Shown here one piece after another: positions 1-8,053 of a stretch of DNA of 64,000 nucleotides. A program made the position numbers and the translations under genes. Position 1 is the first letter of the stretch; every line of letters begins with the position of its first letter. A model generated the notes under the pieces. It saw nothing but the letters and a program-made list of their open reading frames with translations. It was not told where the DNA came from and searched no databases. Origin of the DNA: Terriglobus albidus (lineage in GTDB: Bacteria > Acidobacteriota > Terriglobia > Terriglobales > Acidobacteriaceae); the NCBI RefSeq assembly GCF_008000815.1, contig NZ_CP042806.1:620001-684000 (forward strand), in the 5' to 3' direction.

Positions 1-260
1 AGATAGGCCGTACCCCAGATCCGGAGCCAGGCCCCCGCGCAGGCCAGAAGCGCAGCCAACACCAGCACCGTCTCGGTAGCCGTGGCGAATCCGAGGCCTG
101 TGCCCTTCATCAGGCCACCGGAGAGCTCGACCCACACCGACTGGCGGCCGACATTCATCCAACCCTTATTCCATGGCGCGGTAAAGCCAAGTATGAAGAT
201 GACGGCGTGAATCAGATACCGCAGGCGATACTCAAGCGCGGTCGCGCGCAGCCACTTCAT
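1..260 (-). CDS. Integral membrane protein, 5' part only (possible isoprenylcysteine methyltransferase-like)
   Basis: An open frame starts with ATG at 260 and runs off the left edge of the window, giving 86 N-terminal residues. Its ATG overlaps the parB TGA in an ATGA arrangement, which implies translational coupling as the last gene of a parA-parB operon. The protein begins MKWLRATALEYRLRYL and has a hydrophobic stretch near residues 15-30 and another near 62-80, so it is membrane-embedded. In related acidobacteria I recall a membrane methyltransferase of the isoprenylcysteine carboxyl methyltransferase type next to parB. The catalytic C-terminal part of that family lies outside the window, so this identity is a guess; the reading frame itself is well supported. 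Confidence 0.6.
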   Translation of the reverse strand, partial: MKWLRATALEYRLRYLIHAVIFILGFTAPWNKGWMNVGRQSVWVELSGGLMKGTGLGFATATETVLVLAALLACAGAWLRIWGTAY

Positions 261-1168
261 GCCAAGGCCTCGAGCAGACGATCGAAGTCGTCGACATTGG
301 CGTACTCGATGACGACCCTGCCCTTGCCATTCTTGTCCTCGATCCGTACCTTCAAGCCAAGCGTCCGCTGCAGCTTGGTCTGGGCTTCCTTCACATTGGG
401 ATCGATCGGCGGCTCTTCCACTGTCTCGACCTTGCCCAGCTTGCGCTCCGGATTGAGCTGGTTTTGGACGAACGTCTCAGTCGCACGGACGGACATGCCC
501 ATCTGTACAACCTTAAGTGCTGCCTTTTCAATAAGTTGGGAGTCTTCGAGGGCTAGCAGCGAACGCGCATGCCCGAAGCTGATCTCTCCGACTTCTACGC
601 GGGCCTGGACCGATTCCGGTAACTTCAACAAACGAAGGAAGTTAGCGACGCTCGCCCGATCTTTGCCGGTGCGCTTGGCCATCTGTTCCTGGGTCAGACC
701 GAACTCGCTTGACAGCCTCTGATAGGCCTTGGCCTGTTCCATCGGATTCAGATCGGCGCGCTGCAGGTTCTCGACGATGGTGATCTCCATCGCCTGCTCG
801 TTCGAGACCTCTTTGATGATGGCGGGAACGGTGGTCTTACCTGCGCGTTGCGAAGCCAGCCAGCGGCGTTCACCGGCGATGAGCTGAAATTTGCCGCCAG
901 GCAGCGAACGTACCAGGATCGGCTGGGCCACGCCCAGCTCCGCAATCGACGCACTCAGCTCCGCCAGCGCCGTCTCATCGAACCGGGTGCGCGTCTGATA
1001 GGGGTTGCGCTCGATCGCCTCGACCGGAATCTCTTTCGGTTTGCCCTCGATGACGGTGACAGAGGGGGCAGGGGGCGGTGGGGCGACGGGTTCAGCAGCC
1101 GGCTTCTTGGAGGGAAGCAGGGCTTCCAGACCTTTCCCCAGTGCGGCGCGTTTGGCTCCAGTGCTCAT
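257..1168 (-). CDS. parB: Chromosome-partitioning protein ParB
   Basis: ParB (303 aa) binds parS sites, spreads as a CTP-dependent clamp, and with ParA segregates the chromosomal origin. The N-terminus has the basic stretch and Pro-rich linker typical of chromosomal ParB. It is followed by the ParB/Spo0J catalytic fold, with the conserved GERRWLASQRAG and ENLQRADLNPMEQA boxes. A central helix-turn-helix (EQMAKRTGKDRASVANFLRLLKLP) reads parS, and the C-terminal dimerisation domain ends VDDFDRLLEAL. The length is normal for the family. It lies 104 bp downstream of parA in the same direction, and its stop codon overlaps the start of the next gene. Five matching parS sites lie just upstream of parA, which makes the assignment very secure. 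Confidence 0.97.
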   Translation of the reverse strand: MSTGAKRAALGKGLEALLPSKKPAAEPVAPPPPAPSVTVIEGKPKEIPVEAIERNPYQTRTRFDETALAELSASIAELGVAQPILVRSLPGGKFQLIAGERRWLASQRAGKTTVPAIIKEVSNEQAMEITIVENLQRADLNPMEQAKAYQRLSSEFGLTQEQMAKRTGKDRASVANFLRLLKLPESVQARVEVGEISFGHARSLLALEDSQLIEKAALKVVQMGMSVRATETFVQNQLNPERKLGKVETVEEPPIDPNVKEAQTKLQRTLGLKVRIEDKNGKGRVVIEYANVDDFDRLLEALA

Positions 1169-1272
1169 GGTTGAACGACTCCTGAGATGAGAAAACAGAG
1201 ATCAGAGAAAAAACTTCATCGGCCGGCCTTCGGCTCATTGTGCAAGCACTATCCGGCCCATCCTGCAAATTA

Positions 1273-2115
1273 CTACTTGTTGTAGGGCCAGAATTTGAAC
1301 TCCTGCCCCGTCTTCGCTGCCTTGGCGCGTTCTTTCGCTTTCGGGCTTTCGATCTTGTTGCGCTTCAATAGCTCCAGGGCCAGGTCGCGGTAGGCATCGG
1401 ACCCACGTGACCGCGGGTCGTAGACCATCACCGGCTTTCCGTGGCTGGGAGCCTCCGCCAGACGTACATTGCGGGGGATGGTGGTCTTCAACAGCTTGTC
1501 CCCAAAGAACTCCTGCAGATTGGCCGTGACCTGCTGTGCCAGGTTGGTGCGCTCGTCGTACATGGTCATCAGCACACCTTCCAGCGCCAGGCCGTGATTG
1601 AAGGCCTGGGAGACCCGGTCCAGCGTGCTCATCAGCTCGCTGATGCCTTCCAGGGCGAAGTATTCGGCCTGCATCGGTACGAGCAGGCCATCGGAGGCGA
1701 CCAGGGCATTCAGGGTCAGCAGATCCAGGGCTGGCGGACAGTCCAGCAGGATAAAGGGAAAACGCTCCCGCAGCGGCTCCAGGGCATCCCTAAGCCGGAA
1801 CTCCCGGCGATCCTGTTGAATGAGTTCGATGGTGGCGCCGATCAGGTTCTTGCTCGAAGGGATCAGCTTCAAGGTGCCAATCTCGGTCGTGAGCATGGCG
1901 GCGTCCGGCGTCACGGCGGTCATTAGCACGTCGTAGGTGGACGCTCGCTCGTCATCTCGTCCGAAACCGAGGCCGCCGGTGGAGTTTGCCTGAGGATCGA
2001 TATCGATCAACAGGGTATCCAGGCCTTCCAGGGCAATGGCGGCAGAGAGGTTGATGGCAGTCGTCGTCTTCCCGACGCCGCCCTTCTGATTCACTATGGC
2101 TAGTACCTTGCTCAT
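1273..2115 (-). CDS. parA: Chromosome-partitioning ATPase ParA (Soj)
   Basis: This deviant-Walker ATPase (280 aa) dimerises on DNA with ATP and moves ParB-parS complexes. Residues 9-18 form the deviant Walker A motif (QKGGVGKTTT) with its signature lysine. DTLLIDIDPQANSTGGLG and FILLDCPPALDLLTLNALVASD are the Walker A' and B regions. The C-terminus carries about 25 extra charged residues ending in KFWPYNK compared with compact Soj proteins. The ATG at 2115 fits the usual start MSKVLAIVNQKGG. It is transcribed before parB, and the 800 bp upstream contains five parS sites and no gene. Both parAB and rsmG are on the minus strand, the usual rsmG-parA-parB order of bacterial origin regions. Confidence 0.97.
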   Translation of the reverse strand: MSKVLAIVNQKGGVGKTTTAINLSAAIALEGLDTLLIDIDPQANSTGGLGFGRDDERASTYDVLMTAVTPDAAMLTTEIGTLKLIPSSKNLIGATIELIQQDRREFRLRDALEPLRERFPFILLDCPPALDLLTLNALVASDGLLVPMQAEYFALEGISELMSTLDRVSQAFNHGLALEGVLMTMYDERTNLAQQVTANLQEFFGDKLLKTTIPRNVRLAEAPSHGKPVMVYDPRSRGSDAYRDLALELLKRNKIESPKAKERAKAAKTGQEFKFWPYNK

Positions 2116-2201
2116 GGGAACAGAATTGAGCCTACGGGAGTGGCGATACGAGGTTCAATATGTAGCCCTCGGATACCTGTGGAACGAAGGTGGAAAAGTG
2201 T

Positions 2202-2217
2202 TGTTCCACGTGGAACA
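2202..2217. promoter_or_regulatory. parS site 1
   Basis: A perfect 16-bp palindrome TGTTCCACGTGGAACA, matching the bacterial parS consensus TGTTnCACGTGnAACA. It lies about 90 bp upstream of the parA start, so ParB bound here could also influence parAB transcription. Confidence 0.95.
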
Positions 2218-2375
2218 CCTGTGACGAAAACCCGCGCCAGTGCTCTACGGGACGCATTCCGGGAGTTTTCCACCGGGAAAGAGCGGGAAGGTGAAAAAGG
2301 TTGAAAGTTGCAAACGGAAGTGGAAGGCGAAAGGCGGAGGTTGAGCAGCCGATTTTGCTCCTGAAACGGCCCGGA

Positions 2376-2391
2376 TGTTCCACGTGGAACA
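2376..2391. promoter_or_regulatory. parS site 2
   Basis: A perfect 16-bp copy of TGTTCCACGTGGAACA in the parA-rsmG intergenic region, 158 bp from site 1. Confidence 0.95.
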
Positions 2392-2579
2392 CCCGGATTG
2401 TCCCGAATCACCACAGACCCGTGTGCCTAGGTTCCGCCTTGGGACCTGGGAATTCGAGCGAAGCTCGAACCGGTTTTCTGTTTTCAAGCGAAGATCCTCG
2501 GATGTAGCTGGTCAGCCCCTAAAAACTGTTCACCCGGATGACTTCGCAGCGATTGAACCGCGCTCAGTACATAGCTCAA

Positions 2580-2595
2580 TGTTCCACGTGGAACG
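2580..2595. promoter_or_regulatory. parS site 3 (one mismatch)
   Basis: TGTTCCACGTGGAACG matches the other sites at 15 of 16 positions; only the outermost base differs. The essential CACGTG core and GTTCC/GGAAC arms are intact. Confidence 0.9.
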
Positions 2596-2625
2596 GATTC
2601 CGGGTGAACAGATCTCTTTGGGTTT

Positions 2626-2774
2626 GTCATCCTGAACAAAGTGAAGGACCTGCTTTTGAGGTCCGCTCCATATCTGTCGGAAACCAGTTCTCTTTGTCAT
2701 TTTGTAGCGAAGCGGAGAAATCTGCTTCTCCCTTCCGCGTCCCAGGTAGTCAGAGGCCGATCCTGCGGGATGAC
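2626..2774. repeat. Dispersed GTCAT...ATGAC repeat copy
   Basis: A non-coding segment bounded by GTCATCC and GGGATGAC. It contains the modules 'GAAGGACCTGCTTTT' and 'AGCGAAGCGGAGAAATCTGC'. The same modules recur at 22623-22712, 38995-39035, about 45327-45358 and about 49194-49225. It occupies much of the gap between parS sites 3 and 4; no gene is seen in 2116-2911. Confidence 0.6.
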
Positions 2775-2859
2775 CAAACTACGGTTCGGGCTTGCGCTCG
2801 AAATACCCAGGTCCCAAAAGCGGGGCCCGGGGCTCCAGTACTGTCATCACCGAGGGCCT

Positions 2860-2875
2860 TGTTCCACGTGGAACA
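2860..2875. promoter_or_regulatory. parS site 4
   Basis: A perfect TGTTCCACGTGGAACA palindrome, 37 bp beyond the rsmG stop codon. Confidence 0.95.
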
Positions 2876-2911
2876 TATCCATCCACGCCGTACGTCTCCA
2901 GCCCTCCTTCT

Positions 2912-3526
2912 TCAACCTGCCTGTTCCACGTGGAACAAAGCTACTACCCCATCCACCGACCCGGGCAGCGGCACAACGAACCTCGCGGGCCGGCGTAACT
3001 CCTCAACCTGGACACGGGTTGTCAGCAACATCAGATACCCCCCGGGACCAACCAGCTTCTCCGCCACCGGGATCATCTCCTGCATCTTGTCCACGGCCCG
3101 CATCGCGACGACATCGAAGCTCTCGGCCAATTTCTCCGCCCGGTCTCCCCAGACCGCTGTCTTCAACCCCAGCGTCCGAACGACCTCCCGCAGAAACGCC
3201 GCCTTCTTCCCTTGGGACTCCGCCAAGGTCACCGCGGTTTCTGGCCGCAGGATCTGGATCGGGATCCCCGGGAATCCACCTCCAGATCCCAGGTCGAGCA
3301 GCGTTCCTGTTTCCGCTGGCAATAATCCCCCGGCAAAGAGGCTCTCCCCGAAGTGCCGGCGCACCATCTCCTCTGGCTGTCGGATAGCCGTCAGGTTTGT
3401 CCGGGCATTCCACTTCAGCAGCAGGTCTAAGTACCCCGACAATTTCTCTGCGACACCAGCGGGTACTCCAGAGGGCAGATACGGTTGCAGTAAGGACTCC
3501 ATGGTTTCCAGGGAAAGCGTGGTCAT
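2912..3526 (-). CDS. rsmG: 16S rRNA (guanine-527-N7)-methyltransferase RsmG
   Basis: RsmG (GidB, 204 aa) uses S-adenosylmethionine to methylate N7 of G527 in 16S rRNA. The SAM-binding motif TLLDLGSGGGFPGIPI is at about residues 75-90. It is preceded by the family-typical KWNARTNLTAIRQPEEMVRRHFGES region and followed by LAESQGKKAAFLREV. The length is typical. The extreme C-terminus (ALFHVEQAG) is encoded by a parS site, so it is probably not conserved protein sequence. The gene lies upstream of parA in the same direction, the common gidB-parA-parB arrangement, and is divergent from lpxC. mnmG, often adjacent to rsmG in other bacteria, is 33 kb away here. Confidence 0.96.
   Translation of the reverse strand: MTTLSLETMESLLQPYLPSGVPAGVAEKLSGYLDLLLKWNARTNLTAIRQPEEMVRRHFGESLFAGGLLPAETGTLLDLGSGGGFPGIPIQILRPETAVTLAESQGKKAAFLREVVRTLGLKTAVWGDRAEKLAESFDVVAMRAVDKMQEMIPVAEKLVGPGGYLMLLTTRVQVEELRRPARFVVPLPGSVDGVVALFHVEQAG
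2922..2937. promoter_or_regulatory. parS site 5, inside the 3' end of rsmG
   Basis: A perfect TGTTCCACGTGGAACA located within the rsmG reading frame, where it encodes the residues LFHVEQ near the protein's C-terminus. The site therefore serves both as ParB-binding DNA and as coding sequence. Confidence 0.93.
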
Positions 3527-3672
3527 CGCGAGAAGTCTATCGCCCGCAGCGAACTTATGCGGAATTCAAAGCAATGTGGATAAGCCAAGCGATTAACTGT
3601 GTCATTTTTGCCACATCCGCACTTCTTTGAATCGGGGCTACTCTGACTCTCGTCACAAGTTTGGGACGGTGA

Positions 3673-4596
3673 TTGGAACGAGTGTCAGGTAAGCCCCATT
3701 ACGAACGCACCATCGCCTCGGAGATCAGCTTCTCCGGTATTGGCCTTCATTCCGGAGCTCCCGTCACCACGCGCCTTATCCCTGCCCCCGCAGGGTCAGG
3801 TATTGTGTTTCGCCGCACGGACCTGGACGGCTTCGAGATCCCTGCAAACAATCGCAATGTCGCCAAGGTCAGCTACGCCACCAGCCTGATGCGCCAGGGC
3901 GTACTCATCTCGACGACCGAGCATCTGCTCTCGGCCTTTATTGGTTACGGCATCGACAACGTCATCGTCGAGATCGACAACCTCGAGCTCCCGATCCTCG
4001 ACGGCTCCGCCGGACCATACGTGACGGAATTCGAACGCGTCGGCAGCCGTCAGCAGCGCCGCAAGCGGGAATACATCCGCATCCTCAAAGAGGTCGAGGT
4101 CCGCGAGGGCGATAAGTTCATCGGCGTCTACCCCGGCACCGGCTACCAGATCGACTACCTCATCGACTTCCCTTCGCCGATCGGCCGCGAACGTTTCCTC
4201 GGCGACCTCGAGACCGGAGCTTACACCGACCTCATCGCTCCCGCCCGCACCTTCGGTTGGAAAGAAGATGAGGCCAAGCTTCGCGACATGGGTCTGATCC
4301 GCGGAGTCTCCGAGCAGTCGGCCATCATCCTCACCCGCACCGGTGTCCAGAACGGCCCGCTTCGTTTCCCGGATGAGTTCGTCCGCCACAAAGTCCTCGA
4401 CCTCATCGGTGATCTCGCCTTGGCAGGCCGCCGCATTCAGGGCCGCGTTGTCGCCGAACGTGCCGGGCACGCCATGCATACCGCCCTCGTCTCCCAGCTC
4501 ATGAAAGACCGCTCTACCTGGGAGCTGGCCTACGTCTACGACGAGGAGGCTGTCGAATCCGACGCCTTTGCCGGTCTGCAGCCTGTCCATGCCTAA
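3673..4596 (+). CDS. lpxC: UDP-3-O-acyl-N-acetylglucosamine deacetylase
   Basis: LpxC (307 aa) is the zinc deacetylase catalysing the committed step of lipid A synthesis, so this is an organism with LPS in its outer membrane. TTEHLLSAF supplies one zinc ligand (H84), RHKVLDLIGDL the others (H239, D243), and GHAMHTAL the catalytic histidine (H266). LELPILDGSAGPY is the conserved family signature. The start is a TTG at 3673 with GGGACGG about 5 bp upstream; a GTG at 3682 is an alternative. It is divergent from rsmG. Its 3' end overlaps the next gene (ATGCCTAA), indicating an lpxC-folK transcript. Confidence 0.96.
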   Translation: MERVSGKPHYERTIASEISFSGIGLHSGAPVTTRLIPAPAGSGIVFRRTDLDGFEIPANNRNVAKVSYATSLMRQGVLISTTEHLLSAFIGYGIDNVIVEIDNLELPILDGSAGPYVTEFERVGSRQQRRKREYIRILKEVEVREGDKFIGVYPGTGYQIDYLIDFPSPIGRERFLGDLETGAYTDLIAPARTFGWKEDEAKLRDMGLIRGVSEQSAIILTRTGVQNGPLRFPDEFVRHKVLDLIGDLALAGRRIQGRVVAERAGHAMHTALVSQLMKDRSTWELAYVYDEEAVESDAFAGLQPVHA

Positions 4597-5047
4597 AGCG
4601 GCGATTGCCCTTGGCTCCAATCTCGGTGACCGGCAGGAACACTTATCCCAGGCAATTCAGCAACTTAGTACGTTTGGCCAGGTTCTCGCCGTCTCTACCT
4701 TCCGCGATACCGCCCCAGTCGGCTATCTGGACCAGCCCCACTTCCTGAACGGCGCCTGCCTGCTGGAAACGGGGTTAACTCCTTTGATTCTCCTGCGGGA
4801 AATGCTCGAAATCGAGCGCAAAATGGGGCGAAATCGCGCGATTGTGCCGCAAAAAGGCCCTCGTGTGCTCGATCTCGATCTTTTGCTTTACGACGATCTC
4901 GTCCTGCACGAGCATGGGCTCACTCTTCCCCACCCGGCGATGCATGAGCGGCTCTTTGTACTTGAGCCGTTGGCAGAGATCGCTCCGGAGTGGGTCCATC
5001 CGGTATTACATAGCACCATCGCGGAGCTCCGCGATTCTCTTAGCTAG
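4589..5047 (+). CDS. folK: 2-amino-4-hydroxy-6-hydroxymethyldihydropteridine diphosphokinase
   Basis: HPPK (152 aa) transfers pyrophosphate from ATP to the pterin precursor in folate synthesis. AIALGSNLGDR at the N-terminus, the FLNGACLLET strand, and GPRVLDLDLLLYDD plus LTLPHPAMHERLFVLEPLAEIAP are HPPK signatures. The ATG at 4589 puts the conserved ALGSN immediately after the N-terminus and overlaps the lpxC stop; an in-frame ATG 21 bp upstream would add residues not seen in the family. The overlap suggests translational coupling to lpxC. Confidence 0.95.
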   Translation: MPKAAIALGSNLGDRQEHLSQAIQQLSTFGQVLAVSTFRDTAPVGYLDQPHFLNGACLLETGLTPLILLREMLEIERKMGRNRAIVPQKGPRVLDLDLLLYDDLVLHEHGLTLPHPAMHERLFVLEPLAEIAPEWVHPVLHSTIAELRDSLS

Positions 5048-5073
5048 GCCATCCGCCTGTTGATTCCTCGAAA

Positions 5074-5115
5074 CTGGGTGCCCCATCCATGGCGTAGCAA
5101 TGGATGGGCACCCAG
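5074..5115. repeat. Short hairpin copy of the GGGTGCCC repeat family
   Basis: CTGGGTGCCCCATCCA and TGGATGGG-CACCCAG form a stem around an 11-nt loop between folK and tgt. It lacks a T-tract, so it is not a classical terminator. The same GGGTGCC/GGCACCC ends bound the longer repeats described elsewhere in this window. Confidence 0.6.
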
Positions 5116-5139
5116 ACTTGGGCTTCGTAAAATAAATCT

Positions 5140-6255
5140 GTGTCCCTTAGCTTTGAGCTCCTGAAAGAATCCGGCCCTGCGCGCCGGGCCACCCTGACCT
5201 TGCCTCACGGTGAGGTAGAAACCCCGGTCTTCATGCCAGTCGGCACAGCGGCCTCCGTCAAAGCCGTCCCGCAGGATGTCATGGAGACCAACGGAGCTGA
5301 AGGCAAAGGCGCGGGCATCATTCTCGCTAACACCTATCACCTCTATCTCCGCCCGGGACACGAGCTGATCCGCCGCGCCGGCGGAGTGCACAAGTTCATG
5401 AGTTGGAACCGCGCCATGCTCACCGACTCCGGCGGCTTTCAGGTCTTCAGCCTGAGCGAGCTGCGCAAAGTCACTCCCGATGGCGTCGAATTCCGCTCGC
5501 ATCATGATGGATCAAAGCACTTCTTCTCGCCCGAACACTCCATGGAGGTCCAGATCGCGCTCGGCGCAGACATCATGATGGCCTTCGACGAGTGCGTCGA
5601 AACCCCAGCCACATGGGAGCGCACCAAAGAGTCGATGGGACTGACCCATGCCTGGGCGCAGCGATCGCTGGATTACTGGAAAGAACATCGTCATGAGGTG
5701 CCGTGGCATAACGAGCTCGACGGCAGTCACCAGTCGCTCTTCGGCATCGTGCAGGGAGGCATGTATAAGGACCTCCGTGCCGAATCAGCCGAGAGGCTTG
5801 TCGAGATGGATTTCCCCGGCTATGCCATCGGCGGGCTCGCGGTCGGTGAAGCGCGTGAGGTCACGCGCGAGATGATCGCGCATACGCTGGAATATCTCCC
5901 CAAAGACAAGCCGCGCTATGTGATGGGCGTTGGCTATCCCGACGAGATCGTCGAGTACGCCCGTATGGGTGTCGACATGATGGACTGCGTGCTGCCCACA
6001 CGCGCCGGCCGGCACGGCCTTCTCTTCACCAGCCAGGGACGCCTGAATATCAAGAACAAGCAGTACGCCGAAGATCAGAACCCTCCTGATCCGGCATGTA
6101 ATTGCATGGTCTGCCGGCGCTATACGCGTGCCTATCTGCGGCACCTGATGCACACCGGAGAGCCGCTGGCTCTTACGCTGGCGAGTGAACACAACCTCGC
6201 CTTCTATTTGGACCAAATGCAGGCGCTGCGAAACGAATTCGATCAAGCGGAATGA
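5140..6255 (+). CDS. tgt: tRNA-guanine transglycosylase (queuine/preQ1)
   Basis: Tgt (371 aa) exchanges guanine-34 of GUN-anticodon tRNAs for preQ1 in queuosine synthesis. LTDSGGFQVFSL contains the general acid/base Asp (D96). MMDCVLPTR carries the nucleophile Asp (D282). CNCMVCRRYTRAYLRHLMH provides the Cys3His zinc site. YAIGGLAVGE is the substrate-recognition loop. The start is GTG at 5140, with no strong Shine-Dalgarno sequence. The protein is full length for bacterial Tgt. It is 92 bp downstream of folK, separated by a hairpin repeat, and could be read from the same transcript. Confidence 0.97.
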   Translation: MSLSFELLKESGPARRATLTLPHGEVETPVFMPVGTAASVKAVPQDVMETNGAEGKGAGIILANTYHLYLRPGHELIRRAGGVHKFMSWNRAMLTDSGGFQVFSLSELRKVTPDGVEFRSHHDGSKHFFSPEHSMEVQIALGADIMMAFDECVETPATWERTKESMGLTHAWAQRSLDYWKEHRHEVPWHNELDGSHQSLFGIVQGGMYKDLRAESAERLVEMDFPGYAIGGLAVGEAREVTREMIAHTLEYLPKDKPRYVMGVGYPDEIVEYARMGVDMMDCVLPTRAGRHGLLFTSQGRLNIKNKQYAEDQNPPDPACNCMVCRRYTRAYLRHLMHTGEPLALTLASEHNLAFYLDQMQALRNEFDQAE

Positions 6256-6421
6256 TCGTTTTGCCGGCGAAGTGGCAGGGTAGCTAGGCAGGAACTATCT
6301 TGCCCGTAAATGCAATTGTGCAATGGGTAGGTTCCGTGACAAAGTTGAGGCATACAAGACGGGCCCGAAGCGCGCATTCAGAGCAGTAAGTACGGTAACG
6401 GCCAAGCAAGAGGATTGCTCC

Positions 6422-6577
6422 ATGAAGCGATTTGCCTGTGGTCGTGTGGTCGCTGACCCCTCGACTCTATTTGCCGCGCACCATCTGGATGGAATTCTGG
6501 CAGGGGCGACGAAGTGTGCTCCTGGGGAGTACGGCCCCACTGCAACTTCGTTGACTGCACCTTCGGTGAAGGGATAA
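6422..6577 (+). CDS. Small DUF1059-like protein
   Basis: A 51-aa frame starting with ATG at 6422, preceded by AGAGG about 9 bp upstream. The sequence begins MKRFACGRVVADPSTLF and continues with HLDGILAGATKCAPGEYGP. This recalls the small DUF1059 family (MKxFxCGDVV...F.A...DEILA......HG), although the usual DVVPGC is changed to RVVADP and the C-terminal AxxxHG is degenerate. It ends 15 bp before the EAL-domain gene on the same strand, so the two may be co-transcribed. Family membership is a tentative motif-level call; the Shine-Dalgarno sequence and spacing support a real gene. The 166 bp between tgt and this ORF shows nothing recognisable. Confidence 0.45.
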   Translation: MKRFACGRVVADPSTLFAAHHLDGILAGATKCAPGEYGPTATSLTAPSVKG

Positions 6578-6592
6578 GCGCGCGGGCCGGCT

Positions 6593-7804
6593 ATGTACAT
6601 CAACCTCGCCAAGCGCGAGCAGCGGCGGCGCACGATTTCAGGTTTGCTCGAAGGCGATATTCCATTCGGCTTTCACTACCAGCCAATCGTCGATCTTGAA
6701 CGCGGTCTTGTTACCGGCTACGAAGCGCTCGCACGCTTTCCTGCCGAAATCGCCTCGTCGCCGGATCAGGTCTTTCAGGCGGCCGGCGATCTCGGAAGAC
6801 GTGCGGATCTGGAGAGCGTCGTTCTGCGGAATGCTTTTTGGGAGCGGTCGAAGCTTCCGCCGAAATGCTTTCTCACCATCAATGTAGGCCCGTCTCTGCT
6901 GCTCTCGCGGCAATGGCAGCAGCTATTAAAAGAGATCGGGCACTTCGGTGGAACCGTCTTTGAGATCACTGAAGACGAGCCCATTCACGATTACTCCATC
7001 CTCCGCTCCCGTCTCGATCAGATCCGTGAAGCCGGCGGCCACGTTGCGGTGGACGATACCGGCGCCGGATACGCCAGTCTGAAGCACGTCATGGAGCTGC
7101 GTCCCAACTTCATCAAGCTCGACCGGTTCTTTGTCGGCGGTTGTCACAAAGAGCCGGCGCGTTCCTCGCTGATCGAGATGATGGGCACCATGGCCAGCCG
7201 CATTGACGCCACGATCATCGCCGAAGGTGTGGAGACGGCAAGCGAGCTGGAAGAGCTGATTCATCTTGGTGTTTCGCTGGCTCAGGGCTACTATCTCGGC
7301 AAACCCTCCGCGGAGATGCTGCCTCTCCCTCCCCTGCAGGCCGAAGCCATTCGCACGCGGGCAGAGGCCAGACAGCAAGGCAACCTGTGGGGCGTGATCG
7401 ACAGCTGCTTCACCTGTTTCGACGCGGACACAGCCGCAACCTACCTTGACGCGAACGACGAAGCGCATGTCGTCCTGCTGGTAGACGAGCGGAATCGTCC
7501 CTCCGGCATCATTGAGCGGCACTCCCTGATCGGCATTCGCCATCTGGTCCAGCCGATGAAGGTTCAGCGGGAAAGCGATCTGCGTGCAGTGCTCCAACGC
7601 TGCCTCAGCAGAGCTCCGGCCTACCGTTTCGACCCGGTCGTCGTCATTGGAGCCGACGGACGGGCGGCAGGTGTGGCTACCGTGGACCGGATGGTGAAGT
7701 TCGTCCTGGAAAACGGCCCCCTGCTCGATATGCGCGCGGCGGAGGTGCGGGCGCTGATGGGTCCGGGAGACAGGGATACGAAGGCAGGTACCTCCGGGTG
7801 TTAA
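6593..7804 (+). CDS. EAL-domain cyclic-di-GMP phosphodiesterase with C-terminal CBS-like region
   Basis: A 403-aa cytoplasmic protein. Residues about 20-245 form an EAL domain: EALARF (E44), TINVGP in place of NVSP, FEITEDEP (ITE motif), VDDTGAGYASL (the DDFG motif with T for F), FIKLDRFF, IIAEGVET and QGYYLGKP. The metal- and substrate-binding acidic residues are therefore mostly present, and hydrolysis of c-di-GMP to pGpG is plausible. The remaining ~150 residues (VVLLVDERNRPSGIIERHSL, VVVIGADGRAAGVATVDRMV) look like two degenerate CBS-type half-domains, suggesting ligand control. No membrane segments or GGDEF domain are seen. Confidence 0.88.
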   Translation: MYINLAKREQRRRTISGLLEGDIPFGFHYQPIVDLERGLVTGYEALARFPAEIASSPDQVFQAAGDLGRRADLESVVLRNAFWERSKLPPKCFLTINVGPSLLLSRQWQQLLKEIGHFGGTVFEITEDEPIHDYSILRSRLDQIREAGGHVAVDDTGAGYASLKHVMELRPNFIKLDRFFVGGCHKEPARSSLIEMMGTMASRIDATIIAEGVETASELEELIHLGVSLAQGYYLGKPSAEMLPLPPLQAEAIRTRAEARQQGNLWGVIDSCFTCFDADTAATYLDANDEAHVVLLVDERNRPSGIIERHSLIGIRHLVQPMKVQRESDLRAVLQRCLSRAPAYRFDPVVVIGADGRAAGVATVDRMVKFVLENGPLLDMRAAEVRALMGPGDRDTKAGTSGC

Positions 7805-8053
7805 CAGACGTCTGCCTGGAGGCAGTTTCCTTGACATGTCGGAGCGGCCTCAGCGATGCTGGAGCCTAGCACCCTTCCATCCGGGCAGGCAGACCTGCGT
7901 CCGTTTACGGACGTAGCCATCGACCGGCATGACGCGGGCAGCGTCCATCCAGGACGGGCCCGACTTCTAAAAGGACATCGGGTGATCATTTTCGATCCGG
8001 TTGGTTCGCGTCTCTAAGGCCGCGCCCCACCGGTGTGTTGAAGGACGCTCGCG

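Noticed and set aside
2538-3596. Long plus-strand ORF (352 aa) across the parS region and rsmG
   Set aside because: It is antisense to rsmG and its first part crosses repeats and parS sites. The product is low-complexity (Ser/Pro/Arg-rich) and resembles no protein.
3796-4620. 274-aa minus-strand ORF opposite lpxC
   Set aside because: Shadow of lpxC, whose zinc ligands and signatures are intact.
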